A stretch of 5,557 bases of DNA, from contig CAYZYG010000185.1 of assembly GCA_964481395.1 (NCBI GenBank), forward strand, positions 1-5,557, given 5' to 3'. Origin of the DNA: JBFMFH01 sp964481395. Its GTDB lineage: Bacteria; Acidobacteriota; Vicinamibacteria; Vicinamibacterales; JAKQTR01. The notes under the pieces are model-generated. The model worked only from the letters and a program-made list of their open reading frames with translations. It was not told where the DNA came from and searched no databases. A program made the position numbers and the translations under genes. How positions within the stretch are numbered: the stretch's first letter is position 1; each line of letters begins with the position of its first letter. Of this stretch, positions 1 through 5,557 are shown one piece after another.

Positions 1-1060
1 TGTTGCCCTCCTGGATGAGGTCCAGGAACTGCAGGCCGCGGTTCGTGTACTTCTTGGCGATCGAGACGACCAGCCGGAGATTGGCTTCGACCAGCTCCTT
101 CTTCGCCTGCTCGGCCTGGGCTTCCCCTCGCCGGATGGTGTCCAGTGTCCGGCGCAGGTACTCCGGGGTCTCCTGGAGTTCGCTGGCCAGACGCCTGACC
201 TCGGCCTTCTGCTCGCGCTGGCGCGAGAGGATCGTCTTACGCTCGTCTTCCTTGAGGCGAAGCTTGCGCGACTTCGCCGTCAGCTGCCGCTCGAGGCCGT
301 CGACCTCCCGCTGGACCTTCTGCACGCGCTCGACGGCGTCCTTGATGTCGTCGATGAGGCGCCGCTTCACGCCCTCGGTGAACTCGATCTGCCTGATGAG
401 CTGGGAGACCGCGATCCGGGCCCGCATCGCGCGCCAGCGCGCGCGGCGGTACTTGCGCTTGTCCTTCCTGGGCGTCGCTTCGAGCTTCTGCTCGACCTTC
501 TCGTAGACGAGGCGGGCCTTGCGCACCGCGTCGATCTGACGCAGGACCTCGCGCGTCCGCTCTTCGAGACGTTCGTCGGTGATCTCCTCGTCGCTGAAGA
601 TTACCAGCTCGCGGATGGACCGGCCACCCGCCTTCAACTGATCCCCCATTTCGATGACGCGCTGGGCCACCGTCGGCGTCCGGGAGATCGACTTGATGAC
701 CGACAGCTTGCCGCGCTCGATGCGCTTGGCGATCTCGACCTCGCCCTCGCGGGTCAGCAGCGGCACGGTGCCCATTTCCCGCAGGTACATCCGCACCGGG
801 TCGTTGGTCTTGTCCAGCGCGCCGGGCGTGAGGTCGAGCTCGAGCTCGTCGGATTCGGGCTTGTCCTCGCGGAACTTCTGATCCGAGTCGATGACCTCGA
901 TGCCTGCGCTGCCGAACGTGCTGAACAGGTCGTCCAGCTCCTCGGAGGACGTGATGTCAGAGCGCAGGAGATCGTTCACCTCGTCGTAGAGCAGGTAGCC
1001 CTTCTCCTTGCCAATGGAAATCAGCTGCTGGACTTCGTCGAACTTGTCCTCAATCGACAA
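1..1060 (-). CDS. rpoD: Housekeeping RNA polymerase sigma-70 factor RpoD, N-terminal 353 residues (3' end outside window)
   Basis: Primary sigma factor: directs RNA polymerase to -10/-35 promoters. Visible in order: region 1.1 (about residues 1-58, with GKEKGYLLYDEVNDLL near 17-32, closely like E. coli sigma-70); an acidic linker (about 58-83); region 1.2 (DPVRMYLREMGTVPLLTREG at 87-106, then EVEIAKRIERG); a long charged non-conserved region (about 120-315) with an Arg/Lys cluster at 198-215; and the start of region 2 (ANLRLVVSIAKKY then FLDLIQEGN at 345-353). The rest of region 2 and regions 3 and 4 lie beyond the left edge. The start is TTG at 1060-1058. An in-frame TGA at 1087-1085 and the absence of any ATG or GTG between it and the TTG rule out longer ATG/GTG starts, and GGGAGGAG lies just upstream. 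The next in-frame GTG (codon 28) and ATG (codon 91) would cut into or remove region 1.1. It follows dnaG by 13 bases. Region 1.1 and the long insert argue for the primary sigma rather than an alternative one. Confidence 0.95.
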   Translation of the reverse strand, partial: MSIEDKFDEVQQLISIGKEKGYLLYDEVNDLLRSDITSSEELDDLFSTFGSAGIEVIDSDQKFREDKPESDELELDLTPGALDKTNDPVRMYLREMGTVPLLTREGEVEIAKRIERGKLSVIKSISRTPTVAQRVIEMGDQLKAGGRSIRELVIFSDEEITDERLEERTREVLRQIDAVRKARLVYEKVEQKLEATPRKDKRKYRRARWRAMRARIAVSQLIRQIEFTEGVKRRLIDDIKDAVERVQKVQREVDGLERQLTAKSRKLRLKEDERKTILSRQREQKAEVRRLASELQETPEYLRRTLDTIRRGEAQAEQAKKELVEANLRLVVSIAKKYTNRGLQFLDLIQEGN

Positions 1061-1064
1061 GGCA

Positions 1065-1072
1065 CTCCTCCC
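1065..1072 (-). promoter_or_regulatory. Ribosome binding site of rpoD that fixes its TTG start
   Basis: GGGAGGAG on the minus strand lies one base after the dnaG stop codon. The GGAGG core is six bases from the TTG at 1060. This is the strongest Shine-Dalgarno sequence in the window and is the main reason for choosing the TTG start. It fills most of the 13-base dnaG-rpoD gap, leaving no room there for a promoter or a terminator. Confidence 0.85.
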
Positions 1073-1073
1073 G

Positions 1074-2837
1074 TCAGGTTCCGGTCACACCCAGCGCCGA
1101 CATGCGCTGAATCAGATCACGCTTCTGCTGCCAGAGCCGGTCGATGTCCGACCCGCTGCCCGCCTCCTGGAGGCGGTCGATCTCCCGCTGCACCCGGGCG
1201 CCCTCCCGTTCGTACCGCAGGCGCTTCAGGGCCCGGGCGCAGGCCACCGGCGCCGCCGGCGGGGCGGTCTCAGCGCCGATGCCGGTCGCCAGTTCGACCT
1301 CCCCCGTACTTAGACGCGCCAACAGGGCCGAAGGTGAGAGGACGCCCTCCTCGTCGCGCATCTGCAAGGCCTGCTCCAGGATGCCCGCCGTGGCCAGACC
1401 TTCGAGATCGGGGGTTTCCAGTTCTGCCAGACCCTGAACCGCATCCTCCGGCGTATTGAGCAGGGCCCAGACGAGGCCCCGCTCCGCCGGTTTGGCCTGA
1501 CCGAACGTGGGCAGCTCCCGGTCGCCGACTTCCACGCGGCGGTCGACCGCCGCCTTTCGGATCTCGGCGCGGACGACCGATTCCGTGATCCGGGCCCGGT
1601 GGGCAATCCGGTCCGCGAACTGGTCCCGGGCCGCCGCATCCGGAATGCGGGCGGCGACCGCCAGCATCGTCTGCAGGAAGGTGCGGCGGCTGTCGTCGTT
1701 CCGCAGATCGTGTTCGGCCGCCGTCCGGTCCAGGAGGAACTCCAGATAGGGCTTCGACTGCTGCAGTTGGGCCGTGTACTGGCGGCCGCCCACCTTCCGG
1801 ATGAAGGAATCCGGGTCCTCACCGCCAGGCAGGACCGCGACGTTGACCTGGAACCCCTCCGACACGAGCAGGTCGCACGATCGGGCCGCGGCTCCCTGTC
1901 CTGCCGCGTCCGGATCGAAGCTCAGAACGACTTTGGACACGAACCGGCGGAGCAGATACGCCTGCGACGAGGTCAGCGCCGTACCGCAGGTGGCGGCGAC
2001 CGGCAGCCGACACTCCTGGAACACCTGCGCGAAGTCGAAGTACCCCTCCACGAGCACTACGAAGCCCGAGCGGCGCAGAAACGGCTTCGTGTGATTCAGC
2101 CCGTACAGCGTCCGACTCTTTGTGTAGATGGGAGTTTCGGGCGAGTTCAGGTACTTGGGTACCTGAACCGGATCCATGGCGCGGCCCGCAAAGGCAATGA
2201 CCGATCCGGAATCCCGGGCAATGGGCACGATGAGCCGGTTGCGGAACCGATCGACCGTCTGGCCGCCTTCCCGCTCGGCCACGACCCCGGCGCGCACGAT
2301 CAACGGCAGTGTGAATCCCTGCCCCAGCAGCCATCGCTTGAGGGCGTCGCGCGCAGGCGGGGCATATCCCAGCCCGAGCGCCTCGACCGTGTCCGGATGA
2401 ATCCCGCGGTCCGCCAGTTGCCGCCGGGCCCGGCCGCCGTCGGGCGCTGCGAGCTGGCCGCGGAACCAGGCTGCGGCCGCCTCATGGATCTTGAGCAGGG
2501 TCTCGCGTTCCCGCGTGTCTGCCTCGGTGCCGCCCGCGCCCGTTTCGGGAATCTCCAGGCCGAACTTCCGCGCCAGCAGGCGGACGGCGTCGGCGAAGCC
2601 GACCTTCTCGTGCATCTCGACGAACTTGATGGCATCCCCGCCGACTCCGCATCCGAAGCAGTGGAAGAACCCCTTCTCGCGGTTCACGTGGAAGGACGGC
2701 GTTTTCTCCGCGTGGAAGGGGCAGAGCCCCTTGTAGGTCGCCCCGGACTTGCGCAGCGACACGTGCTCCTGTACGACCAGCACGATGTCGGCGCGGGTCC
2801 GCAGGTCCTCGATGAACGCGGCGGGGAAGATGGCCAC
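1074..2837 (-). CDS. dnaG: DNA primase DnaG
   Basis: Makes short RNA primers for the lagging strand and for replication starts, working with the replicative helicase DnaB. The 587-residue product is close to E. coli DnaG (581). Domains in order: an N-terminal CHC2 zinc-binding domain with ligands C39, H42, C60 and C63 (LCPFHAEKTPSF then FFHCFGCG); the RNA polymerase core with RFRNRLIVPI near 197-206, AFAGRAMD near 215-222 and PKYLNSPETPIY near 227-238; the TOPRIM fold with VLVEGYFD (E264) and SFDPDAAG (D308, D310), the metal-binding acidic residues; PGGEDPDSF near 337-345; and a C-terminal helicase-interacting region from about 450 with a charged helical tail. No key residue is missing. The start is GTG at 2837-2835, whose first base is the last base of the mutS2 stop. 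The same frame stays open far upstream inside mutS2, but only the sequence from MAIFPAAFIEDL onward resembles DnaG, and it starts where the family starts. Translation is probably coupled to mutS2. Confidence 0.97.
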   Translation of the reverse strand: MAIFPAAFIEDLRTRADIVLVVQEHVSLRKSGATYKGLCPFHAEKTPSFHVNREKGFFHCFGCGVGGDAIKFVEMHEKVGFADAVRLLARKFGLEIPETGAGGTEADTRERETLLKIHEAAAAWFRGQLAAPDGGRARRQLADRGIHPDTVEALGLGYAPPARDALKRWLLGQGFTLPLIVRAGVVAEREGGQTVDRFRNRLIVPIARDSGSVIAFAGRAMDPVQVPKYLNSPETPIYTKSRTLYGLNHTKPFLRRSGFVVLVEGYFDFAQVFQECRLPVAATCGTALTSSQAYLLRRFVSKVVLSFDPDAAGQGAAARSCDLLVSEGFQVNVAVLPGGEDPDSFIRKVGGRQYTAQLQQSKPYLEFLLDRTAAEHDLRNDDSRRTFLQTMLAVAARIPDAAARDQFADRIAHRARITESVVRAEIRKAAVDRRVEVGDRELPTFGQAKPAERGLVWALLNTPEDAVQGLAELETPDLEGLATAGILEQALQMRDEEGVLSPSALLARLSTGEVELATGIGAETAPPAAPVACARALKRLRYEREGARVQREIDRLQEAGSGSDIDRLWQQKRDLIQRMSALGVTGT

Positions 2838-2852
2838 TAGTCCTTCAGCTCC
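2835..2852 (-). promoter_or_regulatory. mutS2-dnaG junction: stop/start overlap TAGTG with weakly placed Shine-Dalgarno sequences
   Basis: The mutS2 stop TAG (2839-2837) and the dnaG start GTG (2837-2835) share one G. Upstream purine motifs are AAGGA (2845-2841), only three bases from the GTG, and GGAG (2852-2849), eleven bases away; neither is at the usual five-to-nine-base distance. Overlapping stop and start codons with poorly placed ribosome-binding motifs usually mean that ribosomes ending the upstream gene reinitiate. I infer translational coupling of dnaG to mutS2. Confidence 0.7.
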
Positions 2853-5326
2853 ACCACCGTCACGCCGGACCCGCCCTGTTCCGGCGGCGCGGCCTGACAA
2901 CGGGCCACCATCGGGTGCCGCTGGAGGTGCTCTCCGATGGCCCGTCGCAACTGGCCGGTCCCGTGTCCGTGGATGACCCGCACGACCCGTTCGTCGGCGA
3001 GGAGGATGCCGTCCAGGAACCGCTCCACCCGGCCGATGGCTTCGTCCACCGTGCAGCCGATGACGTTGATTTCCGTGGCGACGTGGTCCCGTGACTCGAC
3101 TTGGACACTCACGCTGACGCGGGCCGGCGCAGCCTCGGCCAGCACCTGCAGTTCGGCGAACCTCGCGTGCAGGCGTTTTCCGCGGACTTCGACTTCCGCC
3201 GCCCCGCCCTGAACGGCCAGGACGCGGCCCTCGAGACCCAGCATCCGCATCAAGACCCGGTCCCCGGGCCTGGGCGTAGCGCCCGGAGGGGCCGCGGCCG
3301 TTGGCGGGTCGGCAGGAGCCGCGCCCTCCTGAAGATGCACCGCAACTCGATCGAGCGCGGCGCGTGCCGCGGCCCGGGCCGTCCCGGCCTCGCCCGTGGA
3401 CAGACTTGCCCCCTGCTGGGCCCGCCTGGCGGCTTCCGCGCTCAGGCGCTCGACCTGCCGTCGGAGTTCGTCGACCACCCGGTCGATCTCCTGCCGGGCG
3501 CCTTTGAGCCGCGCGTCGATCTCTTCGCCGACGCGCTGGCGGAGGCGATCCTCTTTGTCCTTCAGCGCCTGCTCCCGCTGGCGGGCGCGCTCCTCGGCAT
3601 CGGCGAGCGCCGCTCGTTCGCGGACCACCAGCCGGCGTTCGTGGTCGAGGTCGCGGAGATCGGCATCGACCTTGGCCAGGTGCTCGGCGAGCCGGGCCTC
3701 GCGTTCGGTCACGTTGCGGCGCGCTTCGTCCAGCACCGACGGGTTCATGCCCAGCCGGGCGGCGATTTCGAGCGCGAGGCTGCGGCCGGGGGTGCCGTAG
3801 AGGATCCGGTAGGTGGGGGCGTACGTGTCCGGATCGAACCCGAACGCCGCGCTGGCCACGCCGTCGGTCGTCGAGGCGTAAGTCTTGAGCTGTTCGTAGT
3901 GCGTGGTCGCCACGACGTGCGCCCCGCGTCGTCGCAGGTGATCGACGACGGCCAGGCCGAGCGCCCCGCCTTCGACCGGATCGGTGCCGACGCCGACCTC
4001 GTCGAGCAGCACGAGCGCCGGCAGCGTGAGCGCACGGTCCATGCGGACGATGTTGGAGACGTGCCACGAGAACGTGCTCAGGCTGGCGGCAATCGACTGC
4101 TCGTCGCCAATGTCGGCGAAGATCGATCGGAAGACCGGAAGGCGGGATCCTCCGGCCGCCGGCACGTGAAGACCCGACTGGGCCATGAGCGCCAGCAGGC
4201 CTGCGGTCTTCAGGGCGACGGTCTTTCCCCCGGTGTTCGGTCCGGTGATGACCAGCGTGGTGACGGGAGGCACGAGCCGGACGTCCACCGGGACGGGATC
4301 CCAGCTCCTCGGCCCCGCCCCTTCCGGCTCCGTTCCCTCGTCGCCGACAGGGCCTCTCGCGTGCTCCTGGCTCAGCCGTGCGCTGACGGCGGGGATCAGC
4401 AGAGGGTGACGGGCGGCCAGCAGCTCGAACGCGCCGTCGCCGCTGATGGCGGGTTCGGTGCCGTTCACCAGCGCCGAGAGGCGGGCCTTGGCCTGGATGA
4501 CGTCCAGTTCGGTGGCGGCTTCGATCGTGCGCTGGAGATCGAGCGCTCGCCGGCGGAACTGATCGGTCAGGTGGAGGAGGATGCGGCGCACCTCCTCGGC
4601 TTCCTGCTGCTCGAGGGCGACGATGTCGTTGTTGATCTCGACCGTGCTGAGGGGTTCGAGAAACAAGCTCGCTCCGCTCGACGAGCTGCCGTGGACGATG
4701 CCGGGAATGGCCGTCCGGTGCTCGGCTCGCACCACGAGCACGAAGCGCCCGTTGCGGTCGGTGACGACCTGATCCTGCAGGTACTTGGCCGTGTCCTTGC
4801 TCCGGAGGAACGACTCGAGCGTGCCGCGCAGGCGGTTGCGCTGACGGCGCAGGCGCTCGCGGACTACCTTCAACTCATGGGACGCTTCGTCGACGACCTC
4901 CCCCGAGGGATCGATCGCGCGGCGGATCTCGGCGGTCTCGGATCGGAAGCTCGCGGCACCCTCGGCCAGCGTCCGGAGCGTCGGAAACGACTCGCCCGTT
5001 CGCTTGATGGCCGCCCGTGTCTCGTCCACGGAGTCGAGGAACCCTCCGAATCCGATGAGCCGGACCGGTTCGAGCGCGCGTCCCTCGATGGCCAGCACCG
5101 ACAGGGTGGACGGCAGATCGGCCGGCGCCCGGAGCGCAAAACCGCCGGCCGCTTCGCTGAAGCGCACGCCTTCGGACGTGGCTGCGAGCCACTGGGCGAT
5201 CCGGCGCGGGTCGGTGGCTGGACGCAGCGCCGCCAGCCGCTCGGCCCCCAGCGGGGTAGCCGCGAGTGAGCGGGCGACCTCGACGATGCGAGGGAACTCG
5301 AGCGCCTGTAGGACCGCTGGCTGCAT
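2837..5326 (-). CDS. mutS2: MutS2 family ATPase with C-terminal Smr domain
   Basis: MutS homologue lacking the mismatch-recognition domain. Family members bind branched DNA and suppress recombination, or rescue collided ribosomes (B. subtilis MutS2/RqcU); which applies here cannot be told from sequence. The product is 829 residues, slightly above the usual 770-800. In order: N-terminal LQALEFPRIVEVARSL, typical of the family; core and clamp helices to about 300; the ABC-type ATPase with Walker A GPNTGGKT (362-369), DIGDEQSIAASLSTFSWHV (405-423), Walker B LVLLDEVGVGTDP (438-450; D442, E443) and TTHYEQLK with H476; a long charged coiled coil (about 535-640); an Ala/Pro linker; a small beta-rich KOW-like segment (about 685-727); and Smr (about 752-827) with HGHGTG at 786-791. 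The usual LDLHG/LDLRG Smr motif reads INVIG (753-757). An extra Gly/Glu/Pro-rich stretch (about 318-346) precedes the ATPase. The start is ATG at 5326; GAAGG directly abuts it with no spacer, so initiation may be weak. It is the first gene of the likely operon. Confidence 0.96.
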   Translation of the reverse strand: MQPAVLQALEFPRIVEVARSLAATPLGAERLAALRPATDPRRIAQWLAATSEGVRFSEAAGGFALRAPADLPSTLSVLAIEGRALEPVRLIGFGGFLDSVDETRAAIKRTGESFPTLRTLAEGAASFRSETAEIRRAIDPSGEVVDEASHELKVVRERLRRQRNRLRGTLESFLRSKDTAKYLQDQVVTDRNGRFVLVVRAEHRTAIPGIVHGSSSSGASLFLEPLSTVEINNDIVALEQQEAEEVRRILLHLTDQFRRRALDLQRTIEAATELDVIQAKARLSALVNGTEPAISGDGAFELLAARHPLLIPAVSARLSQEHARGPVGDEGTEPEGAGPRSWDPVPVDVRLVPPVTTLVITGPNTGGKTVALKTAGLLALMAQSGLHVPAAGGSRLPVFRSIFADIGDEQSIAASLSTFSWHVSNIVRMDRALTLPALVLLDEVGVGTDPVEGGALGLAVVDHLRRRGAHVVATTHYEQLKTYASTTDGVASAAFGFDPDTYAPTYRILYGTPGRSLALEIAARLGMNPSVLDEARRNVTEREARLAEHLAKVDADLRDLDHERRLVVRERAALADAEERARQREQALKDKEDRLRQRVGEEIDARLKGARQEIDRVVDELRRQVERLSAEAARRAQQGASLSTGEAGTARAAARAALDRVAVHLQEGAAPADPPTAAAPPGATPRPGDRVLMRMLGLEGRVLAVQGGAAEVEVRGKRLHARFAELQVLAEAAPARVSVSVQVESRDHVATEINVIGCTVDEAIGRVERFLDGILLADERVVRVIHGHGTGQLRRAIGEHLQRHPMVARCQAAPPEQGGSGVTVVELKD

Positions 5327-5387
5327 CCTTCGGGGTCGTCGGGAGGAGTGGCGGGCAGCCGCACGGATCCAGCACCCGGCGGGCCCT

Positions 5388-5421
5388 GTTCGGCCAAGCC
5401 CTTTAAATTACCATGCCGAAC
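5388..5421 (-). repeat. 7-bp perfect inverted repeat in the mutS2 leader
   Basis: GTTCGGC (5388-5394) and GCCGAAC (5415-5421) are exact reverse complements separated by 20 bases that include the A/T island TTTAAATTA. It lies between the predicted transcription start and mutS2, so it could form a modest hairpin in the leader RNA or be a protein-binding dyad. There is no T-run, so it does not look like an intrinsic terminator. A 7-bp match in GC-rich DNA can arise by chance. Confidence 0.35.
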
Positions 5422-5441
5422 GCCGATGTCGCAACACTTCC

Positions 5442-5470
5442 AATATGGGCGCGGGTGCGGCGGGTGTCAA
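5442..5470 (-). promoter_or_regulatory. Predicted sigma-70 promoter for the mutS2-dnaG-rpoD operon
   Basis: On the minus strand the -35 box TTGACA (5470-5465) is a perfect consensus match. It is followed by a 17-base GC-rich spacer (5464-5448) and a -10 box CATATT (5447-5442), which matches TATAAT at four of six positions including the conserved second A and last T. Transcription would start near 5435, giving a leader of about 110 bases before the mutS2 ATG. It is oriented toward mutS2 and sits in the only noncoding stretch of the window. No extended -10 TG is present. Confidence 0.7.
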
Positions 5471-5557
5471 CCCGGACGGGGCAGGGGGGGCTGGCGACAC
5501 GCGCCTAGCAGCCCGTGGTGCAAGTCGGTCGTCGCACCGAGACCGGCGATGCGCCCG
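5471..5557. other. Unassigned sequence upstream of the promoter
   Basis: These 87 bases are GC-rich, include a seven-or-more G run near 5484-5490, and contain two short competing inverted repeats (GGTGC/GCACC at 5517-5538; CGGTC/GACCG at 5526-5545). No tRNA, RNA gene or start site with a ribosome-binding sequence can be supported. The stretch may hold the end or beginning of a neighbouring gene cut by the window edge, but nothing recognisable is visible. Confidence 0.4.

Noticed and set aside
1599..2840. 413-codon open frame on the plus strand, antisense to dnaG
   Set aside because: Same reasoning: no recognisable domain, and it lies fully opposite a well-supported dnaG.
2838..4067. In-frame upstream extension of dnaG giving a 997-residue protein
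   Set aside because: The extension is Arg/Gly/Pro-rich nonsense read in an alternate frame of mutS2. DnaG homology starts at the GTG at 2837, at the normal family N-terminus.
3101..5269. 722-codon open frame on the plus strand, antisense to mutS2
   Set aside because: Long antisense open frames are common in GC-rich coding DNA. The translation shows no family motif and is rich in Arg, Gly, Ala and Asp of the kind expected from the complement of a real gene, and mutS2 is unambiguous on the other strand.
5404..5415. Three-codon upstream reading frame (ATG GTA ATT TAA) in the mutS2 leader
   Set aside because: No Shine-Dalgarno sequence precedes it, and such mini frames arise by chance in A/T islands.
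5517..5545. Hairpin-like repeats suggesting a tRNA or terminator
   Set aside because: The stems are only five base pairs, compete with each other, have no T-run, and show no cloverleaf or anticodon-arm pattern.
5467..5556. Possible C-terminal tail of an upstream minus-strand gene (29 codons then TGA at 5469-5467)
   Set aside because: Too short, no motif, and its stop would lie inside the predicted -35 box. A chance open frame is equally likely.
5515..5557. Possible start of a divergent plus-strand gene (GTG GTG codons)
   Set aside because: Only about 14 codons are visible, there is no ribosome-binding site, and the peptide is not recognisable.

Overview
The window holds three genes in a row on the minus strand, read from high to low coordinates: mutS2 (5326-2837), dnaG (2837-1074) and the 5' part of a housekeeping sigma-70 gene, rpoD (1060-1, running off the left edge). 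All three are identified from family motifs visible in the translations. Coding is dense: mutS2 and dnaG share one base (TAGTG), and 13 bases separate dnaG from rpoD. The three genes are therefore most likely one operon.

The organism looks like a high-GC Gram-negative-type bacterium. The DNA has strong G/C preference at third codon positions, the sigma factor has regions 1.1 and 1.2 and a long non-conserved insert, and the MutS2 Smr domain begins with an I-N-V-I-G variant. The order mutS2-dnaG-rpoD together with these protein features recalls Acidobacteriota (perhaps a Vicinamibacteria-like lineage). This placement comes from memory of the family and was not checked by any search.

Right end (5557-5327): an intergenic region carrying a good sigma-70-type promoter aimed at mutS2 (perfect TTGACA, 17-base spacer, CATATT), then a leader of roughly 110 bases with one short inverted repeat. 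Bases 5471-5557 hold nothing I can assign.

How the genes fit together: DnaG makes the primers for DNA replication, RpoD is the principal promoter-recognition factor, and MutS2 is a MutS-family ATPase with a C-terminal Smr domain that acts on branched DNA or, in some bacteria, on collided ribosomes. The layout is a variant of the classical macromolecular-synthesis operon (rpsU-dnaG-rpoD in E. coli) with mutS2 in the place of rpsU. The three start codons are ATG, GTG and TTG in order, and their ribosome-binding sites differ clearly in quality, so translation is probably tuned gene by gene.

I found no mobile element, CRISPR array, RNA gene, pseudogene or unknown defence-type system. This is an ordinary core-genome region with a few points worth checking.
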